A model generated the notes under the pieces. That model did not search any database and had not been told where the DNA came from. It was given only the letters and a program-made list of their open reading frames with translations. From contig JAUYQR010000015.1 in the NCBI GenBank assembly GCA_030697175.1, positions 124,001 to 188,000 on the forward strand: 64,000 nt of DNA, given 5' to 3'. This document shows positions 42,144 to 52,182 of the stretch, in pieces. Source of the DNA: Paracoccaceae bacterium. GTDB taxonomy: Bacteria > Pseudomonadota > Alphaproteobacteria > Rhodobacterales > Rhodobacteraceae. Position 1 is the stretch's first letter; each line of letters begins with the position of its first letter. A program made the position numbers and the translations under genes.

Positions 42144-42674
42144 ATGGCGAAATTTGTCGTATCAATGAACGTGTCTCTGGACGGCTATGTGGATCACGAG
42201 GGCTTCGCACCGGGGCCTGAGTTGTTCCGCCACTGGATCGATCAGGTGCGTGGCGCTACGGCCAGCCTTTACGGGCGGCGGATCTACGAGATCATGCGCT
42301 ACTGGGAAACCCCGCAGCCAGAGTGGACCGACGACCACCGCGCCTTCGCGGCGGCGTGGCTTGCCCAACCGAAGTGGGTCGCCGCCACGACACTCGCCTC
42401 TGTCGGGCCGAACGCGACTCTGGTGGCCGGGGATGTCGAGGCTGTGGCGCGGCGACTGAAAGCCGATCTCGACGGCGAGGTGGCGGTGTCCGGCACGGTC
42501 CTGGCGCAGAGCTTGGGCGAAATCGGCCTGATCGACGAATACCGCCTGTATTATCACCCTGTCGTGCTTGGGCGCGGGAAGCCGTTCTTTGCAGGCCCGC
42601 TGCCAAGGCTGCGGCTCGTTGCGAGCGAGCCGATCGCCGACGAGGTGATCCGCCTCACCTATGCGCCCGCATGA
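42144..42674 (+). CDS. dihydrofolate-reductase-like / RibD C-terminal domain protein
   Basis: 176 residues: MAKFVVSMNVSLDGYVD, YGRRIYEIMRYW, a GDVEAVARRLK segment, GTVLAQSLGEIGLIDEYRLYYHPVVLGRGKPFF. These are the RibD_C/YyaP family features. Proteins of this kind bind NADPH, and their cellular substrates are mostly unknown. GGAGGGG about 6 bases before the ATG. Confidence 0.85.
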   Translation: MAKFVVSMNVSLDGYVDHEGFAPGPELFRHWIDQVRGATASLYGRRIYEIMRYWETPQPEWTDDHRAFAAAWLAQPKWVAATTLASVGPNATLVAGDVEAVARRLKADLDGEVAVSGTVLAQSLGEIGLIDEYRLYYHPVVLGRGKPFFAGPLPRLRLVASEPIADEVIRLTYAPA

Positions 42675-42677
42675 CGT

Positions 42678-44078
42678 CTAGCTGAGGATGGCCTTCACCC
42701 GCTGGGTGAAATCCTCGCCGCGCTTTTCAAAGTTCGGATACTGGTCGAAGCTGGCGGCGGCGGGGGCAAGAAGCACGGTCTCGCCGGCCTCGGCCTCGGC
42801 TGCGGCAAGGGTCACGGCACGCTCCATCGTCTCGCAGAGGACGTGCGGGGTATCGCCGAGTTGCAGCGCGAAATCGCGGGCGGAGTGGCCGATGAGGTAG
42901 GCCTTGACCACCGTTCCAAGGAACGGTTGCAGGGCCGCGATGCCGCCGTCCTTGCCCATGCCGCCCGCGATCCAGCGGATCTTCGGGAAGGCTTGCAGCG
43001 CCTTGGCGGCGCTGTCGACGTTGGTGGCCTTGCTGTCATTGACAAAGCGGACCCCGGCGCGTTCGCCGACAAGCTGGCTGCGGTGTGGCAGGCCCGCAAA
43101 GCTGAACAGCGCCTCTTCGATCAGTTTCGGTGCAAGGCCGAGGCTGCGGCAGGTGGCGTAGGCGGCGCAGGCGTTCTGGTGGTTGTGGGCGCCGGGCAGG
43201 CCCGAGATGGCGCGCAGATCGACCGAGGCGACCTGCCTGCCCTTGCGCCATTCGGCGAGAAAGCCCTTGCGGGCAAAGACCGACCAGCCGAAGCCTTCCA
43301 GCTTTTGCCCCGACGAGATGCGGATCACCCGGTCGTCGCTGGCGCCTTGCGCAAGCTGGCCGGCGAGGAAGCGACCTTCCAGTTCATCAACCCCGATCAC
43401 GGCGCGGTCGGGGCCGCCTTCGGCAAAGAGGCGGCGCTTGGCGGCGAAGTAGCCGCCCATGCCGTTGTGCCGGTCAAGGTGGTCGGGGGAAAGGTTGGTG
43501 AAGACCGCGACATCGGGGGTGAGGGCGCGGGCAAGCTCGGTCTGGTAGCTGGAGAGTTCAAGGACGATCACCTCGCCGTCCTGGGCGGGGTCGAGGTCAA
43601 GCACTCCGCGGCCGATGTTGCCGGCCATCTGGGTGGGGCGGCCGGCTTCGGTGAGGATGTGGTGGATGAGGGCGGTGGTGGTCGATTTGCCGTTCGAGCC
43701 GGTGACGGCGACGATCTTGGGGGCCAGGTCGAAGCCGTCCCAGTCGGAGGTGGCGTAGCTTTGGAAGAACAGGCCGACGTCGTTGTCGACCGGCACGCCT
43801 GCGTCGAGGGCGCGGGCGGTGATCTTGTGGGGCAAGGGGTAGAGATGCGGGATGCCGGGCGAGGTGACGAGGAGGGCCACCCCGTCCAAGGCGTTGGCGC
43901 GGGTGAGGTCGGTGAGGGTGAAGCCTTCGGCCTCGGCCTTTTGGCGGGCCTCGGGGCTGTCGTCCCAAAGGAGGGGTTCAGCGCCGCCGGCGGCGAGGGC
44001 GCGGGCGGTGGCGAGGCCGGAGCGGCCGAGGCCGAGGACGGCGACCTTCTGGCCGCTGTAGCCGATCACTGGAATCAT
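42678..44078 (-). CDS. murD: UDP-MurNAc-L-alanine:D-glutamate ligase MurD
   Basis: 466 residues. ATP-binding GSNGKST (127-133), [15 protein letters not shown] in the central domain and [22 protein letters not shown] in the C-terminal ligase domain. It adds D-glutamate to the peptidoglycan precursor in the cytoplasm. It is the last dcw gene here; ftsW/murG/murC, which usually follow, are absent from the window, because murD meets a convergent RibD-like gene 3 bases away. Confidence 0.95.
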   Translation of the reverse strand: MIPVIGYSGQKVAVLGLGRSGLATARALAAGGAEPLLWDDSPEARQKAEAEGFTLTDLTRANALDGVALLVTSPGIPHLYPLPHKITARALDAGVPVDNDVGLFFQSYATSDWDGFDLAPKIVAVTGSNGKSTTTALIHHILTEAGRPTQMAGNIGRGVLDLDPAQDGEVIVLELSSYQTELARALTPDVAVFTNLSPDHLDRHNGMGGYFAAKRRLFAEGGPDRAVIGVDELEGRFLAGQLAQGASDDRVIRISSGQKLEGFGWSVFARKGFLAEWRKGRQVASVDLRAISGLPGAHNHQNACAAYATCRSLGLAPKLIEEALFSFAGLPHRSQLVGERAGVRFVNDSKATNVDSAAKALQAFPKIRWIAGGMGKDGGIAALQPFLGTVVKAYLIGHSARDFALQLGDTPHVLCETMERAVTLAAAEAEAGETVLLAPAAASFDQYPNFEKRGEDFTQRVKAILS

Positions 44079-44128
44079 CGCGTGCCCTTTCCGAAAGGGC
44101 GGGAGGATTCACACCCCCGCACCCCCCC

Positions 44129-44155
44129 GTGGAATATTTGAGCAAAGAGGAAAGG
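44129..44155. repeat. recurrent GGAATATTT...AAAGAGGAAAGG element (copy D)
   Basis: GTGGAATATTTGAGCAAAGA, then GGAAAGG, behind GGAGGATTCACACCCCCGCA (44102-44121), which closely matches the hairpin-plus-element at 32518-32573. It lies between the murD start and the DUF2161 gene. Confidence 0.55.
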
Positions 44156-44170
44156 GGAAGGGGGGATGGA

Positions 44171-44187
44171 TGTCCCACGGTGGGACG
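44171..44187. repeat. 17-bp palindrome (copy 3), TGTCCCACGGTGGGACG
   Basis: Third copy of the palindrome seen at 4756 and 20630, with the central base inverted and the last base changed. It is in the murD upstream region. Confidence 0.65.
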
Positions 44188-44266
44188 TTTCGCGAAAGCC
44201 CTGCAATCAGGGGGTTAGCGGGCTTGGTAAGGAGATGTTAGGGCTTTTGCGGCGGTCTTGCCGCGA

Positions 44267-44959
44267 TCAGGCGGCACGCAGCGCCGCCAGTGCAGCGTGG
44301 TTTTCGGCGACGGCAGCCGCGCCGCGCGGGGTGAGGGCGTAGATGCCGGTGCCAAGCCGGTCGAACCAGCCGTAGTGATCGGCGCGCATCAGGCTGGCGG
44401 CACGGGCCACGCCGGTGGCGCGGGCGACCAGCATCGCGCGGACCGGCCCACCTGCCGGGCCGCTGCGGGCAAGTTCGGCCGCACAGCGCAGCGCATCCTG
44501 CCGGTAGGCGGTCATCCGCGGCGTGCGGGTGGTGCCGGCGGTGTTCGGATCACCGACGCGGCGGTCAAACTCGCGCAGGAGGCGGGCGGCCTTGGGGGCG
44601 GACTTGCGCGGCGTGCAGGGCGCGGGGTCGAGGTGGGCGGTCACCGCCGCTTGCGCCACATCGACCGCCAGCAGCCCGAGGCCAAGGCGGCGACAGAGCG
44701 CGGTGATATCCCGGTAGCGCAGCGCCCAGCCCCTGGCGGGCGACACCGGCACGGCGAGGTAGACGGTGTCGAACAGGCCCTGCCGCGCCACCCCCTGCAT
44801 CACGAGGGCGAGGGAGAAGGTGGTCTTCATCTCGACCACCAGGGGCGGGTCGTCGCCGCGCCGGGCGAGGATGTCGCAGGCGCCGACCTCGGCCTTCACC
44901 TCGTAGCCCTGACCTTGCAGGTAGGCCTTGAGGGCGGGGTAGAGATCGGCCTCGCGCAT
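44267..44959 (-). CDS. DUF2161 protein, PD-(D/E)xK nuclease-like
   Basis: 230 residues. The N-terminal region has the nuclease-like core EVGACDILARRGDDPPLVVEMKTTFS (Asp near 29, E-x-K near 43-45). The C-terminal half resembles a winged-helix domain (TAYRQDALRCAAELARS, GWFDRLGTGIYALTP). DUF2161 genes sit between mraY and murD in many relatives. Function unknown; it is 6 bases after mraY, so co-transcribed with the murein genes. Confidence 0.8.
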   Translation of the reverse strand: MREADLYPALKAYLQGQGYEVKAEVGACDILARRGDDPPLVVEMKTTFSLALVMQGVARQGLFDTVYLAVPVSPARGWALRYRDITALCRRLGLGLLAVDVAQAAVTAHLDPAPCTPRKSAPKAARLLREFDRRVGDPNTAGTTRTPRMTAYRQDALRCAAELARSGPAGGPVRAMLVARATGVARAASLMRADHYGWFDRLGTGIYALTPRGAAAVAENHAALAALRAA

Positions 44960-44965
44960 CTGCGG

Positions 44966-46048
44966 TCAGCGCACCTTGAGCGTGGCAAGCCCGATCATCG
45001 CGAGGATCAGCGAGATGATCCAGAAGCGGATCACGATCTGCGGTTCGGCCCAGCCCTTCTTCTCGAAGTGGTGGTGGATCGGGGCCATCAGGAAGATGCG
45101 CCTCTTGGTGCGCTTGTAATAAAGCACCTGGATGATGACCGAGAGCGCCTCGACCACGAAGAGGCCGCCGACGATGGCCAGCACGATCTCGTGCTTGGTG
45201 CAGACCGCAATGGCGCCAAGAGCACCGCCAAGGGCGAGCGACCCGGTATCACCCATGAACACCGCGGCGGGGGGCGCGTTATACCACAGGAACCCGAGGC
45301 CCGCGCCGAAGAGGGCGGAGCAGAAGACCAATAGCTCGCCCGTGCCGGGAACGAAGTGGACATCGAGATAGTCGGCGAAATTGGCGTTGCCGACGACATA
45401 GGCGATGATGCCAAGCGTGCCGCCGGCGATCAGGACCGGCATGATGGCAAGCCCGTCAAGCCCGTCGGTCAGGTTGACCGCGTTGGCGGCACCGACGATG
45501 ACGATCATGCCGAACGGAACGAAGAAGATGCCGATATCGAAGAGCGCGTCCTTGAAAACCGGGAAGGCCAGCTTGTTGGTCAGCGCGTCGGGGTGGAACT
45601 GGGCTGCGGCATAGGCGGCGAGGGCGGCGATCAGCAGGCCGAGGCCCATGCGGACCTTGCCCGACACGCCCTTGGTGTTCTGCCTGGTGACCTTGGCGTA
45701 ATCGTCGGCAAAACCGATCAGGCCGAAGGCGAGCGTCACGAGCACCACGATCCAGACATAGGGATTGTCGAGCCGCGCCCAGAGGAGCGTGGAGACCATC
45801 AGCGCCGACAGGATCAGAAGGCCGCCCATCGTGGGGGTGCCGGCCTTGGAGATGTGCGATTGCGGGCCGTCATCGCGGATCGGCTGGCCCTTGCCCTGAC
45901 GGCGGCGCAGAAGGTCGATCAGCGGCTGGCCGAAGATGAAGCCGAAGATCAGCGCGGTGGCAAACGCCCCGCCCGCGCGGAATGTGATGTAGCGAAAGAG
46001 GTTGAAGACATCGCCCCCGTCGGAAAATTCTGTAAGCCAGAAGAACAT
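44966..46048 (-). CDS. mraY: phospho-MurNAc-pentapeptide translocase MraY
   Basis: 360 residues, about ten membrane segments. Conserved [31 protein letters not shown] and the C-terminal [13 protein letters not shown] (catalytic Asp and His residues). It makes lipid I at the inner membrane. It directly abuts murF. Confidence 0.96.
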   Translation of the reverse strand: MFFWLTEFSDGGDVFNLFRYITFRAGGAFATALIFGFIFGQPLIDLLRRRQGKGQPIRDDGPQSHISKAGTPTMGGLLILSALMVSTLLWARLDNPYVWIVVLVTLAFGLIGFADDYAKVTRQNTKGVSGKVRMGLGLLIAALAAYAAAQFHPDALTNKLAFPVFKDALFDIGIFFVPFGMIVIVGAANAVNLTDGLDGLAIMPVLIAGGTLGIIAYVVGNANFADYLDVHFVPGTGELLVFCSALFGAGLGFLWYNAPPAAVFMGDTGSLALGGALGAIAVCTKHEIVLAIVGGLFVVEALSVIIQVLYYKRTKRRIFLMAPIHHHFEKKGWAEPQIVIRFWIISLILAMIGLATLKVR

Positions 46049-47488
46049 TTACGGGGCCCTTTCGTTGGGGGCAGCGCCCTGCCCCATCTTGCGCAATGCG
46101 TCAACGACGAGGCTGACCTTGGAGCCTTTGGAGCCTTTGACGAGGATGATGTCGCCCGCGTCGATCAGCGACCGGGCGCGGGCGGCGAGTTCGGTGGCGG
46201 TTTCGGCCCAGTCGCCGCGCTGGCCGCGCGGAAGGGCAGACCAGAGCGCCTTCATGCGCGGGCCGACGCAATGGATGGTGACGATGCTGTCAAGGCCGGG
46301 ATGCCGGGCGATGGCGGCGTGCAGCGCGGCCTCGGTCGGCCCGAGTTCCAGCATGTCGCCGAGGATGGCGATGCGGCGGCCGGCACCGACGCGGCCGATG
46401 CCGTCCTGCGGTTTGGCGGCGATCAGCACGTCGAGGGCGGCGGCGATCGAGGCAGGGTTGGCGTTGAACGCATCGTCGATCAGGTCGAAGTGGGTTTCGT
46501 CCACCCGGTCGAGGAGGATGCGTTCGCGCAGGCCGCGACCGGCCGGGGGTTGCCAGAGGCCAAGGTCGCAGGTGGCGATGGTCGGATCGGCGCCGAGGGC
46601 CTCGGCCACGGCAAGCGCGCCGAGGGCATTGGCGGCAAAGTGTTTGCCGGGGGTGAGCACCTTGAAGAGGACAGGCAGGCCGCGGCGGGTGGCCTGCACG
46701 ACGGTCGTCTCGTCGGCGATCTGGACGGTGATCAGGCGGTAATCGGCGGTGGCGGCGTAGCCGAAGAGGATCGGGGTGGCGCCGACGGCCTTGGCCTTTG
46801 CCAGCAGGATCGGGGTGGTGGCGATGTCTGCGTTCAGGACCGCGATGCCGCCGGGTTTGAGGCCGTCGAGGATGGAGGCCTTTTCGTGGGCGATGCCTTC
46901 GATGCTGTCGAACGCCTCCAGATGCGCGGCGGCGACGGTGGTGATCATCGCCACGTCAAGGCGGGCCATGCGGGCCAGGGGGGCGATTTCGCCGGGGTGG
47001 TTCATGCCGATCTCGATCACCGCGAAACGGGTGTCGGCGGGCATCCGGGCGAGGGTGAGGGGGACGCCCCAGTGGTTGTTGTAACTGGCGACGGAGGCGT
47101 GGGTCTTGCCCTGACCGGACAGGATGGCGCGGAGCATTTCCTTGGTCGAGGTCTTGCCGACCGATCCGGTGATGCCGACAACCTTTGCGGCGGTGCGGGC
47201 GCGGGCAGCTTGCCCAAGGCGTTCGAGGGCCTGGAGGACATCCGGCACGATGAGGAGCGGCGCGTCTTGCGCCACGCCTTCGGGGCGGTGGGTGACCATC
47301 GCGGCGGCGGCACCCTTGGCGAGGGCTGCCGCGACGAATTCGTGGCCGTCGCGCAGGTCTTTCAGGGCCACGAAGAGGTCGCCGGGTTCAAGCGTGCGGG
47401 TGTCGATGGAAACGCCGTTGGCCTGCCATTCGGTGGTGGACGTGCCGCCGGTGGCGGCGGCGGCGTCATGGGAGGTCCAGAGGGCCAT
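46049..47488 (-). CDS. murF: UDP-MurNAc-tripeptide:D-Ala-D-Ala ligase MurF
   Basis: 479 residues. ATP loop GSVGKTSTKE (108-117), IEIGMNHPGEIAPLA, DDAFNANPASIAAALDVL and ILGDMLELG. It adds D-Ala-D-Ala to the murein precursor. It is coupled to murE by TGATG at 47488 and ends at the base before mraY. Confidence 0.95.
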   Translation of the reverse strand: MALWTSHDAAAATGGTSTTEWQANGVSIDTRTLEPGDLFVALKDLRDGHEFVAAALAKGAAAAMVTHRPEGVAQDAPLLIVPDVLQALERLGQAARARTAAKVVGITGSVGKTSTKEMLRAILSGQGKTHASVASYNNHWGVPLTLARMPADTRFAVIEIGMNHPGEIAPLARMARLDVAMITTVAAAHLEAFDSIEGIAHEKASILDGLKPGGIAVLNADIATTPILLAKAKAVGATPILFGYAATADYRLITVQIADETTVVQATRRGLPVLFKVLTPGKHFAANALGALAVAEALGADPTIATCDLGLWQPPAGRGLRERILLDRVDETHFDLIDDAFNANPASIAAALDVLIAAKPQDGIGRVGAGRRIAILGDMLELGPTEAALHAAIARHPGLDSIVTIHCVGPRMKALWSALPRGQRGDWAETATELAARARSLIDAGDIILVKGSKGSKVSLVVDALRKMGQGAAPNERAP

Positions 47489-48966
47489 CAGATCACTCCG
47501 TCAAGCGCGGCGACGGCGACAGAGGCTTGTTCGACGTCATCGAAGGGGTAGACGTCGCCGTTGATGATCTGGCCGGTCTCGTGGCCCTTGCCCGCGATCA
47601 GGAGGGCGTCGCCGGGTTGCAGGGCGTCGACGGCGCGCAGGATGGCTTCGGCGCGGTCGCCGACCTCGTTGGCATCGGGGCAGGCTTGCAGGATCGCGCT
47701 GCGGATCGAGGCGGGGTCTTCGGAGCGGGGGTTGTCGTCGGTGACGTAGAGGACATCGGCATGGGCACGGGCGGCGGCGCCCATCAGGGGGCGTTTGGTG
47801 CGGTCACGGTCACCGCCGGCGCCGAAGACGATGATGATGCGGCCCATGACGTGCGGGCGCAGCGCCTTGAGCGCGGTTTCGATCGCGTCGGGGGTGTGGG
47901 CGTAATCGACGAACACGGCGGCGCCGTTCTGGCGGGTGGCTGCAAGCTGCATCCGGCCGCGCACGCCGGTGAGGTGCGGCAGGGCGGCGAACACGGCGGC
48001 GGGGGTGTCGCCTGCGGCAATGGCGAGGCCCGCGGCGACGGCGACGTTTTCGGCCTGAAAGCCGCCGATCAGGTTCAGGCGCACCTGATGCGGCTGGCCG
48101 TGCCAGATCAGGCGCAGATCCTGACCCTTGGCGTCGTAGCGCTGGCCCGCGATGTGGAGATCCGCCTCGCCATGCCCGATGGTCAGGGTGCGCAGGCCGC
48201 GCGCTGCAGCGAGCGCTGCGATGTCGGCGCCGCGTGCGCCGTTGAGATTGATGACCGCCACGCCGTCATCGGGCAGAAGGCGGGTGAAAAGCTGGGCCTT
48301 GGCGTCGAAATAGGCATCCATCGTGCCGTGATAATCGAGATGGTCTTGGGTGAGGTTGGTGAACCCGGCGGCTTTCAGGCGCACGCCGTCGATCCGGCGC
48401 TGGTCGAGGCCGTGCGACGATGCCTCCATCGCGGCATGGGTCACGCCACCGGCAGCGGCGGCGGCGAGCAGCCTTTGCAGGGTCACGGCATCGGGGGTGG
48501 TGTGGCTGGAGGGAGCCTCCCACGCGCCTTCGATGCCGGTGGTGCCGATGTTGATCGCGCTGTGGCCAAGCGTCATCCAGATCTGGCGGGTGAAGGTGGC
48601 GACGGAAGTCTTGCCGTTGGTGCCGGTGACGGCGACCATCGTTTCGGGCTGCGCGCCGAACCAGAGGGCGGCGGCGCAGGCGAAGGTGGCGCGCGGGTCT
48701 TCAGCCACGATCAGGGCGGTGTCACTGTCGGCCAGCACGGCGGCGGCAAGGCGCGCGCCGGCGGCATCGGTCAGGATCGCGGCGGCGCCCAGGTCCAGCG
48801 CCGATGCGATGTAGTTCGCACCGTGCGTCGCGGTGCCGGGAAGGGCTGCGAACAGCATGCCGGCCCGCACGGCGCGGCTGTCGGCGGTCAGACCCGAAAG
48901 CGCCGGGTCGCGCCCGGCGCGGGCGGTGAGGCCCAGATCAGATAACCGCTTTGCCCGTTCTGCCAT
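47488..48966 (-). CDS. murE: UDP-MurNAc-dipeptide:meso-diaminopimelate ligase MurE
   Basis: 492 residues. ATP loop GTNGKTS (115-121), EASSHGLDQRRIDGV, FTNLTQDHLDYHGTMDAY, VDYAHTPDAIE and the DNPRSEDP motif that marks meso-DAP specificity. It is 27 bases behind ftsI. Confidence 0.96.
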   Translation of the reverse strand: MAERAKRLSDLGLTARAGRDPALSGLTADSRAVRAGMLFAALPGTATHGANYIASALDLGAAAILTDAAGARLAAAVLADSDTALIVAEDPRATFACAAALWFGAQPETMVAVTGTNGKTSVATFTRQIWMTLGHSAINIGTTGIEGAWEAPSSHTTPDAVTLQRLLAAAAAGGVTHAAMEASSHGLDQRRIDGVRLKAAGFTNLTQDHLDYHGTMDAYFDAKAQLFTRLLPDDGVAVINLNGARGADIAALAAARGLRTLTIGHGEADLHIAGQRYDAKGQDLRLIWHGQPHQVRLNLIGGFQAENVAVAAGLAIAAGDTPAAVFAALPHLTGVRGRMQLAATRQNGAAVFVDYAHTPDAIETALKALRPHVMGRIIIVFGAGGDRDRTKRPLMGAAARAHADVLYVTDDNPRSEDPASIRSAILQACPDANEVGDRAEAILRAVDALQPGDALLIAGKGHETGQIINGDVYPFDDVEQASVAVAALDGVI

Positions 48967-48993
48967 TCGCCCGCACCTTCAATTTCGAGGCCA

Positions 48994-50784
48994 TCAATTG
49001 CTGGCGGCAGTTACAGCATCGGTGGCGACAGGTTCAAGCTTTGGTCTGAGGCCCATGATCGGCGCGACGCGGCGGATGATCTCGGCGGCGACGGGAACTG
49101 CCGTCCAGCCGGCGGTGCGGCGCGGTTCGGACCCCGAGGTGTCGATCGGTTCGTCCAGCGTCACGATCAGCACATATTGCGGGTTGGAGGCGGGGAACAC
49201 CGAGGCGAAGGTGTTGACCACCTTGTCCTTGTAATACCCACCGGTTCTCATCGGCTTGTCTGCCGTCCCGGTCTTGCCCGCCACCTCATAGCCCGGAACT
49301 TCGCCAAGGCTGGCGGTGCCTTCGGTGACCACCCGGCGGAGCATGATCACCGCTTCGTGGGCGGTCTTTTCGCTCATCACGCGCACGCCGGTGGTCGGCC
49401 CCTCGCGTTTCAGCAGCGTCGGCTTGACCATCACGCCGCCGTTGCCGATGGCGGCGTAGGCGGCGGCAAGGTGCAACGGGCTGGCCGACATGCCGTGACC
49501 GTAGGAGGTGGTGATCGTCACGATTTCCGGCCATTTCCGGGGAATCAGCGGCCTGGCGCCGGGGGCTTCGATCAGCTCGACCGGAGTGGCTTCGAAAAAG
49601 CCGAGCGATTTCAGGAAGGCCTGCTGGCGAAGCGGTCCGATCATCAGCGCGATATGCGCGGTGCCGACGTTGGAGGATTTGGCGATCACATCGGTCACAG
49701 ACAGGAGCGGGCCGTAGTTCTTGCCCTCGAATTCCTTGATGCGGTGTTTGCCCCACTGCATCGGCGCATTGGCATCAACCAGCGTTTCGGGTGCCACAAG
49801 GCCAAGCTCCAGCGCCTGCGCCACGGCGAAGATCTTGAAGGTGGAGCCAAGTTCGTAGACCCCCTGCACCGCGCGGTTGAACAAGGGGCTGTCGCCGGGT
49901 TCGGCGTTCTTGTCGACGAGGGGGTTCGGGCGATCGTTGGGATCGAAGGTCGGCAGCGAGGTGAGCGCCACGATCTCGCCGGTGCGAACGTCCATCAGGA
50001 TGGCGGCGGCGCCCTTGGCATTGAGCATGGTCATGCCGGCGTAAAGCACTTCTTCGATGGTGGCCTGCACCGAGAGGTCAAGCGACAGGGTCAAGGGCTT
50101 GTCACCCTGAGCCGGGTCGCGCAGGCGGGCGTCGAGCGCCTTTTCGATGCCGGCGGTGCCGATCACCTCGGCCGAATGGACGCCTTCGGCACCGAAGGAC
50201 GTGCCGCCAAGGACGTGGGCCGCCAGCGTGCCGTTGGGGTAAAGCCGCATTTCGCGGGGGCCGAACAGCAGGCCGGGATCGCCGATTTCATGCACGCGCT
50301 GCATCTGTTCGGGGCTGAGGACCTTTCTGACCCACAGGAAACTGCGCCCGTCGGTGAAGCGGCGTTCAAGATCCTTGGCCTTCATGTCGGGGAAGATTTC
50401 GGCCAGCTTCTGCGCCACGCCCTTGGGATCGACCATGACCTTGGGGTTGGCGTAAAGCGCATGGGTGGTGATGTTGGTCGCAAGGATGCGGCCGTTGCGA
50501 TCGACGATATCGGCGCGTTGGGCGATGATTTCGGCCCCGGGGGCCGAGGCGCGGGGTTCAACCGGTTCGGTCGCGGCCAGAAGCCCCATGCGGGCGCCGA
50601 TCGTGGTGAAGGCGGCGAAGAACGCCAGCCCAAGGACCAGCAGGCGAAATTCGGCGCGGGCGCGGGATTTGTCACGCATCGCCTCGTGGCGCAGGCGCAG
50701 GTTCTCGCGTTCGATGGTGTCGGGGTTCTCGCCCTGCTGGCGGGCATGCAGGATGCGGGCAAGCGGGCGGAGCGGCGTGCGCAT
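48994..50784 (-). CDS. ftsI: septal peptidoglycan transpeptidase FtsI (PBP3)
   Basis: 596 residues. A short cytoplasmic tail and one TM (about 46-70) precede the pedestal domain. The transpeptidase motifs are STFK (314-317, nucleophile Ser314), SSN (370-372) and KTG (504-506). It cross-links septal murein. It is coupled to ftsL at 50784 (stop/start overlap). Confidence 0.95.
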   Translation of the reverse strand: MRTPLRPLARILHARQQGENPDTIERENLRLRHEAMRDKSRARAEFRLLVLGLAFFAAFTTIGARMGLLAATEPVEPRASAPGAEIIAQRADIVDRNGRILATNITTHALYANPKVMVDPKGVAQKLAEIFPDMKAKDLERRFTDGRSFLWVRKVLSPEQMQRVHEIGDPGLLFGPREMRLYPNGTLAAHVLGGTSFGAEGVHSAEVIGTAGIEKALDARLRDPAQGDKPLTLSLDLSVQATIEEVLYAGMTMLNAKGAAAILMDVRTGEIVALTSLPTFDPNDRPNPLVDKNAEPGDSPLFNRAVQGVYELGSTFKIFAVAQALELGLVAPETLVDANAPMQWGKHRIKEFEGKNYGPLLSVTDVIAKSSNVGTAHIALMIGPLRQQAFLKSLGFFEATPVELIEAPGARPLIPRKWPEIVTITTSYGHGMSASPLHLAAAYAAIGNGGVMVKPTLLKREGPTTGVRVMSEKTAHEAVIMLRRVVTEGTASLGEVPGYEVAGKTGTADKPMRTGGYYKDKVVNTFASVFPASNPQYVLIVTLDEPIDTSGSEPRRTAGWTAVPVAAEIIRRVAPIMGLRPKLEPVATDAVTAASN

Positions 50785-51140
50785 CAGAGGTCACTCTCGG
50801 GCTGGGGCTGGGTGCCCTGGATGTCCACGGGCATGTCGATCTGCGGCAGGTCGGGGGTCGGATAGGCGATCTGGCCGGGGGTGCCGAACTGGCCCGGCAA
50901 CATCGGCAGAAGGCCGAGGCGGTCGAAGTTGATCGTGGCCAGTTCGCGCAGGCGGTCGGGGCGGTTCAGGTAGGCCCATTCGGCGCGCTGCACGGCGAGG
51001 CCCTCGCGCAGGTCGGCGATCTGGCGTTGCAGCCCTTCGACGTGTTTCAGCGCGGCTTGGGTGGCGTAGTTTTCGCGGTAGGCCCAGAAACCAAGCGCGA
51101 TGATGGCAAGGAAGGTGAGGACATAAAGCACGGGGCGCAT
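50784..51140 (-). CDS. ftsL: cell division protein FtsL
   Basis: 118 residues from ATG 51140, one base after the rsmH stop; an earlier ATG at 51179 lies inside rsmH. A TM segment (about 3-20) is followed by a coiled coil (about 28-60) with AEWAYLNRPDRLRELA, the usual FtsL motif, and a Pro-rich tail. It bridges the early and late divisome with FtsB/FtsQ. Confidence 0.88.
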   Translation of the reverse strand: MRPVLYVLTFLAIIALGFWAYRENYATQAALKHVEGLQRQIADLREGLAVQRAEWAYLNRPDRLRELATINFDRLGLLPMLPGQFGTPGQIAYPTPDLPQIDMPVDIQGTQPQPESDL

Positions 51141-51141
51141 G

Positions 51142-52173
51142 TCAGCGGCGTCCTTTCCGGGTGATCTGCGGCACGCCAAGGTCGGCGGGGTTGATGGCCA
51201 GCGGCGGGGCGGCGGTGCGGCGCGCGACGCGCAGCTTGGCCGAGCGGGACCGGGGGTTGCGCGCCAGTTCGTCTTCGTCCGCCGTCACGGCACGGCGGGT
51301 GACAAGGTCGAAGCGGGCGGTGGTGTCGGTTTTCGCCGGGGCGTAGCGGTTGGCGTTGGCCTCATGCCCGGAGGCAAGCTGGAAGAAGCGTTTGACGATG
51401 CGGTCTTCGAGGCTGTGAAAGGTAACGACGGCCAGAAGCCCGCCCGGTTTCAGCGCGCGTTCGGCGGCGGCGAGGCCTTCGGCAAGTTCGGTGAATTCGG
51501 TGTTCACGGCGATGCGGATGGCCTGGAAGGTGCGGGTTGCGGGGTGGCTTTGGCCGGGTTTCGGGCGCGGCAGGCAGCGGGCGACAATCTCGGCCAGCCG
51601 CAGCGTGGTGGTGATCGGCTCGCGCGTGCGCGCGTCCACGATCGCGTGCGCGATGCGGCGCGAGGCGTGTTCCTCGCCGTAGGCGTAGATCAGGTTGGCA
51701 AGGTCGGCCTCATCCAGCGTGTTGACGAGGTCGGCGGCGCTGTCGCCGGACTGGCTCATCCGCATGTCGAGGGGACCGTCGCGCATGAAGGAAAAGCCGC
51801 GTTCGGCCTGATCGAGCTGCATTGAGGACACGCCGAGGTCGAGGACGATGCCGTCAAGGGTGGGGCCGTCGAGGGGCGTGCCTGCGGTGGTGTCGAGGTG
51901 GGAAAAGGTGCCTTCGACGAGGGTCAGACGGTCGCCGTAGGGCTTGGCCCAGGTGGCGGCCATTTCAAGGGCGAGGGGATCGCGGTCAACGCCGATCACG
52001 CGGGCGCCGGCATCCAGAAGCGCGCGGGTGTAGCCCCCAGCCCCGAGCGTGCCGTCAAGCCAGAGGCCCTGAACCGGGGCCGCGGCCTTCAGGATCGGGT
52101 CGAGCAGAACCGGAATGTGGGGATCATCGGAACCAGATTTGTCGGTGGGGCGACCGGGCAGCGGATCGCGCAT
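51142..52173 (-). CDS. rsmH: 16S rRNA (cytosine-1402 N4) methyltransferase RsmH
   Basis: 343 residues. [10 protein letters not shown] and the SAM loop [14 protein letters not shown] (40-53), [35 protein letters not shown] and [19 protein letters not shown]. It methylates C1402 of 16S rRNA. It lies 9 bases behind mraZ. Confidence 0.95.
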   Translation of the reverse strand: MRDPLPGRPTDKSGSDDPHIPVLLDPILKAAAPVQGLWLDGTLGAGGYTRALLDAGARVIGVDRDPLALEMAATWAKPYGDRLTLVEGTFSHLDTTAGTPLDGPTLDGIVLDLGVSSMQLDQAERGFSFMRDGPLDMRMSQSGDSAADLVNTLDEADLANLIYAYGEEHASRRIAHAIVDARTREPITTTLRLAEIVARCLPRPKPGQSHPATRTFQAIRIAVNTEFTELAEGLAAAERALKPGGLLAVVTFHSLEDRIVKRFFQLASGHEANANRYAPAKTDTTARFDLVTRRAVTADEDELARNPRSRSAKLRVARRTAAPPLAINPADLGVPQITRKGRR

Positions 52174-52182
52174 CGCGGCCCC

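Noticed and set aside
45356-47551. 731-codon plus-strand frame opposite murF and mraY
   Set aside because: Antisense shadow of essential conserved genes; no domain and abnormal composition.
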